Source: Sulfurospirillum sp036802865
GTDB lineage: Bacteria; Campylobacterota; Campylobacteria; Campylobacterales; Sulfurospirillaceae
Assembly (NCBI RefSeq): GCF_036802865.1
Contig: NZ_DAIRVK010000001.1
Location: 186,001-250,000, forward strand
Direction of reading: 5' to 3'
DNA length: 64,000 nucleotides
The translations under genes were made by a program, and so were the position numbers. How positions within the stretch are numbered: position 1 is the first letter of the stretch; every line of letters begins with the position of its first letter. This document shows positions 51,719-59,171 of this stretch, in pieces. The notes beneath the pieces are model-generated. The model had not been told where the DNA came from and ran no database searches. It was given only the letters and a program-made list of their open reading frames with translations.

Positions 51719-52315
51719 TTAAAGTTTATCTGAATTGTGTGCTAAATAATCTGCAACACCTGCTGTGCTTGCAGTCATACCTTTATCGCCTTTTTGCCAA
51801 CCTGCTGGGCATACTTCACCGTATTCATTTGTAAAGAGCATGGTATCAATCATACGAAGCATCTCGTCAATATTTCTTCCAAGTGGTAAATCATTGATTA
51901 CAGCATGTCTTACTGTTCCATCTTTATCAATCAAGAATGAACCACGAAGAGCAACACTTTCATTCAAAAGAACATCGTAATCACGAGCAATTTGTTTACT
52001 AAGATCTGCTACAAGTGGGAATCTTACTTGACCAATACCACCTTGATTTACGGGTGTATTTTTCCATGCAAAGTGTGAGAATTGTGAGTCAATAGAAACA
52101 CCTATAACATTAATACCACGGCTTTTAAACTCTTCTAATCTTTTATCAAAGGCAATGATTTCAGATGGACATACAAATGTAAAATCCAAAGGATAAAAGA
52201 AAAGAACGGTGCCTTTTGCACCAAAGTTTTCATAGAGATTAAAATTATCAACAATTTGATTGTCACCTAAAACAGCAGTTGCTGTAAAATTTGGAGCTTT
52301 GTTTGTTACTAACAT
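51719..52315 (-). CDS. ahpC: 2-Cys peroxiredoxin (AhpC/TSA type)
   Basis: Reduces hydrogen peroxide and organic hydroperoxides. The 198-residue protein has the peroxidatic Cys49 in DFTFVCPSE and the resolving Cys169 in GEVCPAGW, the typical 2-Cys layout, with the C-terminal YF-like arm replaced by ASTAGVADYLAHNSDKL. No AhpF gene is adjacent; thioredoxin (trxA) is the likely donor, as in Campylobacterota. A candidate -10 lies 38 nt upstream. The divergent-facing PerR/Fur gene across the terminator is a plausible controller. Confidence 0.95.
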   Translation of the reverse strand: MLVTNKAPNFTATAVLGDNQIVDNFNLYENFGAKGTVLFFYPLDFTFVCPSEIIAFDKRLEEFKSRGINVIGVSIDSQFSHFAWKNTPVNQGGIGQVRFPLVADLSKQIARDYDVLLNESVALRGSFLIDKDGTVRHAVINDLPLGRNIDEMLRMIDTMLFTNEYGEVCPAGWQKGDKGMTASTAGVADYLAHNSDKL

Positions 52316-52352
52316 TATTATCCTTTAATCGAGAATTTTTATTGATACAGAA

Positions 52353-52358
52353 ATTATA
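52353..52358 (-). promoter_or_regulatory. Candidate -10 element for the peroxiredoxin gene
   Basis: TATAAT on the minus strand, 38 nt before the ATG, inside an A/T-rich stretch that could also take a PerR/Fur-type protein. Strong expression would be expected from such a hexamer. Confidence 0.5.
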
Positions 52359-52422
52359 CAATTAAATATAAAAAAATGTTTTAAGGAATAAGACTAATTA
52401 ACTCCAGTAAGGTTTATCCAAA

Positions 52423-54393
52423 TTACGTTCTAAATTCTCCAAGCTTATGGTTGAGATTTTCTGTCATACGACTGAGATGCTCTGCTGCACTTGCAATTTC
52501 TTCAACGCTTCGGCTATTTTCAGTTGATATTTTGTTGATTTCACTTATTTTGGTAATAATAATTTCAATCTCATCTCCTGTTTGAAGATAACTATCTACG
52601 GTACTTTCTGAGACTTTAGTTGCTTCAGTGATGATTTTAAAGCTTTCTTGGAGGCTATTCTCAACGGTTTGAGCAGTATGTGCCAACTCTTCTACTTTTT
52701 GAGAATTATGGCTCATTTGCTCGCTTGAATTGACAATAGATTGCACAATAACATTAATCGTTGCATTAATCTCAATAAGACTTTTTTGAGTACGTTCAGC
52801 AAGTTTTCTCACCTCGTCTGCAACAACAGCAAATCCACGACCATGTTCACCTGCACGTGCAGCTTCAATAGCAGCATTGAGTGCAAGCAGATTGGTTTGA
52901 TCGGCAATATCACTGATAACAGTCAGAACACTTCTCACTTGTTCAGCATCTTGGCTTAATTGATTGAGTCTTTGTGAAAGTTCTATTTCTGTAGCAGAGC
53001 TTTTTTGGATATCTTCTGTTAATGCTATGACAGCATTACTTGCTGATTTGAGCGCAGTATTGGCTTTAATCATGTCCTCTTTACTGTTTTTTGCTTGATC
53101 AATAGATATGCCCATATCTTCGCGTACACGATTTGCATGGTTAGTTGTATCAAGAACTATAGCAGATGATTTTTCAACAAGTTTTCCAACTTGTAACGAA
53201 GTTGTAGAAAGCTCATGGGAAATGGAAGAGTTTTCATTGGAGAGCGATTTAGCATTGTAAATGAGTATACGAACTTTTTCAATGAAGTTATTGATTTGCT
53301 CACTGGCTTGTGCAATTTCATCATTTCCTTTGATTTCCAAATGACGGGTAAGATCACCATCGCCGCTGGAGAGATTTTTTGCTTTTTCAATAAGATTCTG
53401 AAGAGGTTTTGTAATGATTTGGTTAATAATAACCCATATAATAAGCACAATAATAAAAGTCATAATTAAAGAGGTAATGATCAAATTAGTTCTCAATTTA
53501 TCATTAGCAACCTGAAAATCTTTTTCATTTGCTTGTGCAACTAAGACCCAATTCCATTTATCAAAAGCTTGAAAATTGACAATTTTAGCCTCGCCATCTT
53601 CAATAATGTGCAACATACCATTTTTTTGTGCAAGCATTTTCTTATCGAGCTCAGAAGAAACTTTAGCTCCATCAAATTTAGGATGAATATCATAGGATTC
53701 ACTTTTAGTATTCATGGCATAAAAGTAACCATTATCTCCAATTTTCATTCCATTGATTTGATTTTCTAATGCTTGAAGTCCTTGGGTAAAGTTATAGCCA
53801 ATAAATAAAATACCTAGGACTTTATTGTTCTCTATAATTGGCGAATAGACCGTAATATAGTCCTCGCCGAAAAGTCTTGCATTTCCAATATATTTTTGTT
53901 TTTTCATGATTGACTCATAAGCAGGACTATTTTTGCCTAAAAAAGTTCCCATAGCACGTGATTTATCTTCTTTTTTGAGTGAAGTAGAAATACGAATAAA
54001 ATCGTCACCGCTTAAAGCAAAGATGGTAGCAACTGCTCCTGTAAGATTTGTAAACGCATCTACTTTTGTAAAATTGTTGTTGAGCATATGACCATCTGCC
54101 GTCATTAATGGAGTATCAACGCCATTAACTTTGATTTTTTCATCAGGATTGATATAAAAATTATGAAATTCTGATTCAAAAACAACAAATAGTTTGCGGG
54201 CAGTGTCTTCAAGTGCACTATTGTAAACTTTAACGGTTTGTTCTAATCCTATAAGATTAGCAGTAATTTTTTGTTCAGTTTCTTGTTTTATATAACCCGT
54301 AAGATAAAAATTGATATAGAAAATAAAAGAAAAAATTGAAATTGAAACAATTAAAACTTGTAAAATTGTTACTTTTTTAGCCAAAGAATTCAT
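52423..54393 (-). CDS. Methyl-accepting chemotaxis protein with periplasmic Cache domain
   Basis: A transmembrane chemoreceptor. The ATG at 54393 (MNSLAKKVTILQ) is chosen because TTGGGG lies 6 nt upstream; a TTG four codons before it is part of that site. Of 656 residues, helix 1 is at about 8-32 and a Cache-type sensing domain at about 35-300 (DDFIRISTSLKKEDKSRAMGTFLG, GENGYFYAMN-like KIGDNGYFYAMNTKSE). Helix 2 is at about 308-333, HAMP to about 385, and the signalling hairpin ends with ALNAAIEAARAGEHGRGFAVVADEVRKLAERT. No CheR/CheB tail pentapeptide is seen. Ligand unknown. Confidence 0.93.
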   Translation of the reverse strand: MNSLAKKVTILQVLIVSISIFSFIFYINFYLTGYIKQETEQKITANLIGLEQTVKVYNSALEDTARKLFVVFESEFHNFYINPDEKIKVNGVDTPLMTADGHMLNNNFTKVDAFTNLTGAVATIFALSGDDFIRISTSLKKEDKSRAMGTFLGKNSPAYESIMKKQKYIGNARLFGEDYITVYSPIIENNKVLGILFIGYNFTQGLQALENQINGMKIGDNGYFYAMNTKSESYDIHPKFDGAKVSSELDKKMLAQKNGMLHIIEDGEAKIVNFQAFDKWNWVLVAQANEKDFQVANDKLRTNLIITSLIMTFIIVLIIWVIINQIITKPLQNLIEKAKNLSSGDGDLTRHLEIKGNDEIAQASEQINNFIEKVRILIYNAKSLSNENSSISHELSTTSLQVGKLVEKSSAIVLDTTNHANRVREDMGISIDQAKNSKEDMIKANTALKSASNAVIALTEDIQKSSATEIELSQRLNQLSQDAEQVRSVLTVISDIADQTNLLALNAAIEAARAGEHGRGFAVVADEVRKLAERTQKSLIEINATINVIVQSIVNSSEQMSHNSQKVEELAHTAQTVENSLQESFKIITEATKVSESTVDSYLQTGDEIEIIITKISEINKISTENSRSVEEIASAAEHLSRMTENLNHKLGEFRT

Positions 54394-54546
54394 AATAAAC
54401 CCCAATTAAATAAAAATATGTTTAATTATAACATATTAGTCATTTACTTTAAGATTATGAGCTTCTATCTTAACCATGAAAATTTAAGAATGATTTATTG
54501 TGTGGAGTTTTGACAAAGTGAGTGTTATAAATTTATTTAATACAAG

Positions 54547-54566
54547 AAATAATTATAATATTATTT
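54547..54566. promoter_or_regulatory. AT-rich inverted repeat upstream of fdxA
   Basis: AAATAAT and ATTATTT arms around a 6-nt A/T centre. It resembles Fur/PerR operators in form and lies about 225 nt before fdxA, farther than usual, and 153 nt before the chemoreceptor start. It could govern either gene or neither. Confidence 0.3.
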
Positions 54567-54672
54567 AAAATAAAAGGATGATTAAAAAAGTATTTGTAAT
54601 AAACATTATTGAGATAAGATCTAGCAATCGATTGGTTTATATCTATATTAAGTGTTCCATGAAGTGAAAGAA

Positions 54673-54678
54673 TATAAT
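54673..54678 (+). promoter_or_regulatory. Candidate -10 element for fdxA
   Basis: TATAAT about 113 nt before the fdxA ATG. If used, the leader would be about 100 nt, long for this window. No -35 is visible. Confidence 0.4.
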
Positions 54679-54790
54679 ACACCTTATTTCTGTTTTTGCC
54701 TATTGTATTTAGAACAGATTTTAATGCCAATTTTAATTTAGTTTCGATATAGTTTTTCGTTAGTACAAAATACCGAAGTAAGGAGAAATT

Positions 54791-55075
54791 ATGGCAGTAA
54801 AAATTACTGATATTTGTATCGCATGTGGCGCCTGTATTGATGAGTGCCCAGTAGAAGCAATTGTAGATGATAGTGATAACCCAACAGGTGCAGATATTTA
54901 TTATGTCTACGCTGACAAATGTGTCGAATGTGTTGGTCATCATGATGCACCTGCGTGTGCAGAAGCTTGCCCAACTGAAGGCTGTATTGTATGGGATGCT
55001 CCATATCCTGGACAACCAAGCCGTGATGAAATCGGTGCAGATCTAAGAAAAGGCACAACTCCTTGTGCTGAATAA
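54791..55075 (+). CDS. fdxA: 2[4Fe-4S] ferredoxin, Allochromatium type
   Basis: A small electron carrier of 94 residues. The first cluster motif is CIACGACIDECP (Cys9, 12, 15, 19). The second set is CVECVGHHDAPACAEACP, with the extra loop between the second and third Cys that marks the Allochromatium/Campylobacter FdxA type and lowers the cluster potential. A C-terminal tail of about 30 residues follows. A Shine-Dalgarno AAGGAG precedes the ATG. Its neighbourhood (peroxiredoxin, ndk) matches C. jejuni, where fdxA is iron-regulated and aids aerotolerance (recalled). Confidence 0.95.
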   Translation: MAVKITDICIACGACIDECPVEAIVDDSDNPTGADIYYVYADKCVECVGHHDAPACAEACPTEGCIVWDAPYPGQPSRDEIGADLRKGTTPCAE

Positions 55076-55077
55076 TC

Positions 55078-55111
55078 AATAACTAAAGAGGGGTGACCCT
55101 CTTTAGTTATT
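55078..55111 (+). terminator. Strong terminator after fdxA
   Basis: A 15-bp perfect stem (AATAACTAAAGAGGG and its complement) with a GTGA-type loop, two bases after the stop, followed by TTTT. This is the longest perfect hairpin stem noted in the window. Confidence 0.9.
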
Positions 55112-55133
55112 TTATAAAGTAAAAATCGTTTAA

Positions 55134-55162
55134 TTGATATTAAAAAAAAATTCTGCTATACT
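55134..55162 (+). promoter_or_regulatory. Sigma-70-like promoter of ndk
   Basis: TTGATA (-35) and TATACT (-10) with a 17-nt spacer. Start near 55169 gives a leader of about 50 nt with the Shine-Dalgarno AGGAGAAG. It is one of few promoters here with a recognisable -35. Confidence 0.65.
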
Positions 55163-55218
55163 CCCACGTTCTAATTCCCTACAAAGTTATGAAATTCAAT
55201 TATATATAGGAGAAGATT

Positions 55219-55632
55219 GTGGAGAGCACATTATCCATTATTAAACCAGACGCAGTAGCAAAAAATGTTATTGGTAAAATTGTTGATAGATTTGAATCAA
55301 ATGGGTTAAAAATTGCAGCGATGAAAAAAGTACAACTTAGCCAAGCTGATGCAGAGGCTTTTTATGCAGTTCATGCAAGCAGACCATTTTTCGGTGATCT
55401 TGTAAAATTTATGATTAGCGGACCAGTAGTCATTATGGTTTTAGAAGGCGAAAACGCTGTTCTTAAAAACCGTGATCTTATGGGTGCAACTAATCCTAAA
55501 GAAGCAACAAAAGGTACTATTAGAGCAGATTTTGCTGATAGTATTGATGCTAATGCTGTACACGGAAGTGATAGCTTAGAGAATGCAAAAATCGAAATTG
55601 ATTTCTTTTTTGCAAGAAGAGAAATTCTCTAA
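55219..55632 (+). CDS. ndk: Nucleoside diphosphate kinase
   Basis: Balances nucleoside triphosphates by phosphate transfer through a phospho-His. The start is GTG (MESTLSIIKPDAVAKN), 6 nt after AGGAGAAG. The 137-residue protein has catalytic His115 in NAVHGSDS, and the KPDAV, SRPFFGDL and GATNPKEA motifs. Length is normal. It has its own promoter and heads ndk-DUF177-rpmF-plsX-fabH. No other frame gives a better start. Confidence 0.97.
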   Translation: MESTLSIIKPDAVAKNVIGKIVDRFESNGLKIAAMKKVQLSQADAEAFYAVHASRPFFGDLVKFMISGPVVIMVLEGENAVLKNRDLMGATNPKEATKGTIRADFADSIDANAVHGSDSLENAKIEIDFFFARREIL

Positions 55633-55637
55633 TACCA

Positions 55638-56006
55638 ATGAATATAGAATTCAAAAAAATTCCCGCTAGTGGGATTCCTTTTGAAACATCTTTAGGTGAG
55701 ATTAGATTTTTCGGAGAAGCTTTAAAGACAAATAAGACAATGGTGAAATGCACAGGTATTATGGAAGGAAATCTTCTTCATGTGTGTGATAGATGTGCTG
55801 AAAGTTTTAAGCTAATGGTCAATGAACGTGTTGAAGTCTTTGCAAGTGACGGTCTTTATGAAGACCATGAAGGTGAAGAACTTTTAAATGTAATAGAGTT
55901 TTTTGATAGTTCGATTAATGTTGATATGATACTTCAAAGTGAAATCGAAGCTTTCAAAAGCGATTACCACTATTGTGGACAATGTGAACAACTAAAAGGA
56001 GAATAA
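55638..56006 (+). CDS. DUF177/YceD-family protein
   Basis: A 122-residue protein of the YceD/DUF177 family, usually found just before rpmF. It has a metal-binding-like CDRCAESF and a second CGQCE pair, four Cys that could hold zinc. The family is linked to 23S rRNA and ribosome assembly in some bacteria and plants, but its reaction is not defined. It lies 5 nt after ndk and 1 nt before rpmF, so the three are on one transcript. Confidence 0.85.
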   Translation: MNIEFKKIPASGIPFETSLGEIRFFGEALKTNKTMVKCTGIMEGNLLHVCDRCAESFKLMVNERVEVFASDGLYEDHEGEELLNVIEFFDSSINVDMILQSEIEAFKSDYHYCGQCEQLKGE

Positions 56007-56007
56007 A

Positions 56008-56160
56008 ATGGCTGTACCTAAGAGACGCGTGAGCAAAACTAGAGGCGCAAAAAGAAGAACACATTATACCGTGACACTTCCTATGCCTGTTAAAGACACT
56101 GATGGAACATGGAAAATGCCTCATAGAGTGAACAAAACAACAGGCGAATATAAAAACTAA
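56008..56160 (+). CDS. rpmF: 50S ribosomal protein L32
   Basis: A 50-residue large-subunit protein, MAVPKRRVSKTRGAKRRTHY at its start, the L32 signature. It lacks the zinc-binding cysteines of many L32 proteins, a known C-minus form. The Shine-Dalgarno AAAGGAG precedes the ATG. The stop codon abuts plsX. Linkage of L32 with plsX-fabH is widespread and ties ribosome and lipid synthesis. Confidence 0.95.
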   Translation: MAVPKRRVSKTRGAKRRTHYTVTLPMPVKDTDGTWKMPHRVNKTTGEYKN

Positions 56161-57153
56161 ATGCTAACCATAGCAATTGACGCGATGGGTGGGGACTTTG
56201 GTCCTGCTCCCATTGTTGAAGGAACCCTTCAAGCGCTAAGAGAACGTAATTTTAAAGCGCTTCTTGTTGGAGACGTAAGCATTCTCAAATCCCTTACTCC
56301 TCATGAATACCTAGATAAAATCTCATTTATTGAAGCAACAGATGTTCTTGATATGCATGAAGCGGCAACAAATGCCCTTAAACGTAAAGAGACATCTATT
56401 TACAAAGCAGTTGATCTTGTTAAAGATAAAACGGCTGATGCTGTTGTATCCATGGGACATAGCGGCGCTACGATGAGTTTGGCTACACTACGGATTGGGC
56501 GATTAAAGGGCATTTTACGTCCTGCTATTGCTACAATTATGCCGACAGCAATTGCTGGTAAATTAAGCCTTGTTTTAGACGTAGGTGCCAATGTGGATTG
56601 TAAAGCAGAACATTTAGCACAATTTGCCGTTATGGGTGAAGCGTACGCAAAAGATGTTTTAAAAATTACAAAGCCAAAAGTTGGTTTACTCTCTAATGGT
56701 GAAGAAGAGAGTAAAGGTAATGAAATTACAAAAGAGGCATTCCTAGCCCTTAAAAAGCTTGAAAGTTTTGTAGGTAATGTAGAAGGCAATAATGTTTTCG
56801 ATGGTTCTGTTGATGTTGTTGTTTGTGATGGTTTTGTAGGAAATATTTTACTCAAAGCAAGCGAAGGCGTTGCCGATTCGATTACCAAGATTATCAAGCA
56901 AAATGTAAGGCGGTCTCCTCTAGCAATTGCTGGAGCAGTACTAATGCGCAAGGTCTTTAAAGTACTTAAGAAGCAAGTTGATTATGCTGAATACGGTGGA
57001 GCTCCACTGATTGGTATTAATGGCTGTGCGATTATTGGACATGGCAAAAGCAATGCGAAAGCAGTAAAAAATGCTATTTTTCAAGCGATTAGTTTCTCAA
57101 GTTCTAATATTAATGCTGATATTGAACAGAAATTAACACTACTAGAGCAATAA
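56161..57153 (+). CDS. plsX: Phosphate acyltransferase PlsX
   Basis: Converts acyl-ACP to acyl-phosphate for phospholipid synthesis; a peripheral membrane enzyme. The 330-residue protein begins TIAIDAMGGDFGP, the family signature. It continues with SMGHSGATMSLA, the VGLLSNGEEESKGNE stretch, and YGGAPLIGINGCAIIGHG near the C-terminus. The ATG follows the rpmF stop with no spacer, so translation is coupled. fabH follows after 9 nt. Confidence 0.96.
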   Translation: MLTIAIDAMGGDFGPAPIVEGTLQALRERNFKALLVGDVSILKSLTPHEYLDKISFIEATDVLDMHEAATNALKRKETSIYKAVDLVKDKTADAVVSMGHSGATMSLATLRIGRLKGILRPAIATIMPTAIAGKLSLVLDVGANVDCKAEHLAQFAVMGEAYAKDVLKITKPKVGLLSNGEEESKGNEITKEAFLALKKLESFVGNVEGNNVFDGSVDVVVCDGFVGNILLKASEGVADSITKIIKQNVRRSPLAIAGAVLMRKVFKVLKKQVDYAEYGGAPLIGINGCAIIGHGKSNAKAVKNAIFQAISFSSSNINADIEQKLTLLEQ

Positions 57154-57162
57154 AGGACCAAT

Positions 57163-58155
57163 GTGTACGCATCTTTAAAATCCATTGGAGCATATGCTCC
57201 TTCACGCATACTGAGTAATGCTGATCTTGAAAAAATGGTTGAAACCAGTGACGAGTGGATTGAAAAGCGTACTGGTATTAAAGAGCGACGTATAGCTGCA
57301 GACGATGAAGTAACCAGTGACTTAGGTGTGAAAGCAGCAGAAGTTGCTATTGCACGTGCTGGTATTTCTAAAGATGAGATCGACCTTATCATTTGTGCGA
57401 CACTCTCCCCTGATCATCTTTGTATGCCTTCAACAGCATGTGTCATTGCCGGGAAATTAGGCATCAATGATGTAATGGCATTTGATGTTAGTGCTGCATG
57501 CAGTGGGTTTGTTTACTTACTGTCTATTGCAAAAGCTTTTATTGAATCTGGTGCTAAGAAAAATATTCTTCTTATTGGTGCAGAAAAAATTAGTAGCGTT
57601 GTGGATTATACCGATCGCAGTACATGTATCCTTTTTGGTGATGGTGCTGGTGCTGCAATCATTGGAGCCACAGAAGATAAAAATGTAGCTATTTTGGATA
57701 TTCATGCTTCAGCTGATGGGCGTTATGGAGATCTTTTGATTACTCCAGGATGTGGATCAAAATATCCATGTTCTCAAGAAACACTTGATAATAAACTTAA
57801 TTACATTAAAATGCAAGGTAATGATGTTTATAAAGTTGCGGTTAGAACGTTAACCAAAGATGTGATTGATATTTTAGAAAATAATAATATTACTGCTACA
57901 CAAATTGATCACTTTATACCGCATCAAGCAAATTTTAGAATTATTGAGGCGGTACGTGCAAAACTAGATTTTCCTATTGAAAAGACAGTTTTAACCGTAG
58001 CCAAATACGGTAATACTTCAGCTGCTTCTATTCCTATGGCTATGAATGATGCTTATGAAGAAGGTCGTATCAAAAAAGGTGATCTAATGTTATTAGATAC
58101 TTTTGGTGGTGGTTTTACCTGGGCAAGTGCGCTCGTGTATTTTGGTGGGAATTAA
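57163..58155 (+). CDS. fabH: 3-oxoacyl-ACP synthase III
   Basis: Starts fatty acid synthesis by condensing acetyl-CoA with malonyl-ACP. The start is GTG (MYASLKSIGAYAPSR) after AAAGGACC; an overlapping ATG two bases earlier is out of frame. Of 330 residues, Cys113 in DVSAACSGFVY is the acyl-binding Cys, and the His and Asn of the triad are in FIPHQANFRI and YGNTSAASIP. GGGFTWASALV ends the fold. Last gene of the ndk-to-fabH transcript. Confidence 0.97.
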   Translation: MYASLKSIGAYAPSRILSNADLEKMVETSDEWIEKRTGIKERRIAADDEVTSDLGVKAAEVAIARAGISKDEIDLIICATLSPDHLCMPSTACVIAGKLGINDVMAFDVSAACSGFVYLLSIAKAFIESGAKKNILLIGAEKISSVVDYTDRSTCILFGDGAGAAIIGATEDKNVAILDIHASADGRYGDLLITPGCGSKYPCSQETLDNKLNYIKMQGNDVYKVAVRTLTKDVIDILENNNITATQIDHFIPHQANFRIIEAVRAKLDFPIEKTVLTVAKYGNTSAASIPMAMNDAYEEGRIKKGDLMLLDTFGGGFTWASALVYFGGN

Positions 58156-58177
58156 TTTTGCTATAGCTGTAGCTGTA

Positions 58178-58208
58178 TACATGTAAACCTTTATAAGGCT
58201 TACATGTA
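58178..58208. terminator. Two-way terminator between fabH and tyrA, built from two TACATGTA palindromes
   Basis: Both arms contain the octamer TACATGTA. The pairing is TACATGTAA with TTACATGTA, one A/C mismatch, then CCTT with AAGG around a 3-nt loop, 14 positions per arm. It sits between the convergent stop codons and ends in A/T-rich sequence both ways. Confidence 0.8.
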
Positions 58209-58215
58209 AAGATAT

Positions 58216-59043
58216 TTAAAGAATTTTATGCAAAGTCGTAGCTTTACTCATCCACGCTTCAAGACCTTTCCAATCCTCATTTTCAATCATCTTTTTTGAT
58301 TTTTCTAGTTCTTGTTCAAAAACATGTACAGAATTTAAAAGATTAGCTTTATTCTGTCTAAAAATATCTGACCACATTTGAGGGGAACTCTTAGCAACCC
58401 TGCTCATATCACGAAAACCACCAGCAGCAAGGGCCAAAATACTTTTAGGATCTTCTTGTCCCATAACGCTATTTGCCAACGCATAACTTATGACGTGAGG
58501 AAGATGAGAGATAAAAGAAGCATGTGCGTCATGTGAGATTGGATCCATAAAAACGATTTTCATACCTATATGTGAAAATATTTGTATAGCTCTATTTTTA
58601 TGAAGATCGCCACTATGATCAGTATCACAAAGAACGACTACTTTGTCATGATATAGATTTTGAATGGCAGCACTTGGACCAAATTTTTCAGTACCTGTCA
58701 TTGGGTGCGCTGCAATAAAATTAGTACGAATTGATTCAGGTACTGAGTCAACAATTTCAGCTTTTGTACTTCCCATATCAATAATTGTAGTATTAGGGGA
58801 AACATCTTGAAGTTCTTGAAGTGCTTTTATAATACCTCCAACAGGAATCGCTAAAAAAATAACATCACATGTTTTAATCTCAGTAAAAGAGACAATATCA
58901 TGCACAAGATTTAGTTTTAATGCTTCTTCACAGTGACTAAGATTGTGGTCAAACCCAACAATTTTAGAGACCAATTTTGTATTTTGAAGTGCTAATCCTA
59001 ACGAACCTCCCATTAAACCAAGGCCAACAATACCAACAACCAT
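58216..59043 (-). CDS. tyrA: Prephenate dehydrogenase
   Basis: Oxidative decarboxylation of prephenate in tyrosine synthesis. The start is set at ATG 59043 (MVVGIVGLGLMGGSLG), where GAAGGAG lies 7 nt upstream; the frame extends 22 codons further but without a ribosome site. Of 275 residues, the NAD loop GLGLMGGS is followed by the catalytic His in AAHPMTG and by FISHLPHVISYALA. There is no ACT domain. It stands divergent to bamA. Confidence 0.94.
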   Translation of the reverse strand: MVVGIVGLGLMGGSLGLALQNTKLVSKIVGFDHNLSHCEEALKLNLVHDIVSFTEIKTCDVIFLAIPVGGIIKALQELQDVSPNTTIIDMGSTKAEIVDSVPESIRTNFIAAHPMTGTEKFGPSAAIQNLYHDKVVVLCDTDHSGDLHKNRAIQIFSHIGMKIVFMDPISHDAHASFISHLPHVISYALANSVMGQEDPKSILALAAGGFRDMSRVAKSSPQMWSDIFRQNKANLLNSVHVFEQELEKSKKMIENEDWKGLEAWMSKATTLHKIL

Positions 59044-59066
59044 AGAATCTCCTTCTTTCACGTAGC

Positions 59067-59080
59067 TTTTAGCGCTAAAA
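59067..59080. promoter_or_regulatory. 14-bp perfect palindrome in the tyrA-bamA intergenic region
   Basis: TTTTAGCGCTAAAA lies 24 nt upstream of tyrA, downstream of its candidate -10, and 91 nt upstream of bamA. It has the shape of a repressor operator but matches no site I recognise. Confidence 0.3.
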
Positions 59081-59126
59081 AACAGCCATTCTATGGGTTT
59101 AATAGGCACTTAATTCTAGAGATGGT

Positions 59127-59132
59127 ATTATA
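59127..59132 (-). promoter_or_regulatory. Candidate -10 element for tyrA
   Basis: TATAAT on the minus strand, 84 nt before the tyrA ATG. Its transcript would carry the 14-bp palindrome in a leader of about 77 nt. Confidence 0.45.
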
Positions 59133-59171
59133 TTCAAAATATCTAAAAATTATATTCTAGGGCTAATCAGT

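Larger units (their letters stand above)
54394..54790. other. 397-nt intergenic region between the chemoreceptor and fdxA
   Basis: The longest gene-free stretch in the window. It holds the upstream regions of two divergent genes: the chemoreceptor on the left and the ferredoxin on the right. It is very A/T rich, with one inverted repeat and one good -10 (listed separately) and no convincing coding frame. A small ATG frame at 54578 (29 codons) has no ribosome site and looks accidental. I see no tRNA-like or other clear RNA structure. Confidence 0.7.

Noticed and set aside
54578..54667. 29-codon plus-strand frame upstream of fdxA
   Set aside because: The purine-rich bases lie directly against the ATG with no spacer, the -10 at 54673 is downstream of it, and the product has no recognisable feature.
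54533..55015. 160-codon minus-strand frame across the fdxA region
   Set aside because: It overlaps the clear ferredoxin gene, and its Cys/Trp-rich product is the antisense of the Fe-S motifs. It has no ribosome site.
59044..59109. 22-codon extension of tyrA
   Set aside because: GAAGGAG precedes the internal ATG at 59043, and the Rossmann fold starts there.
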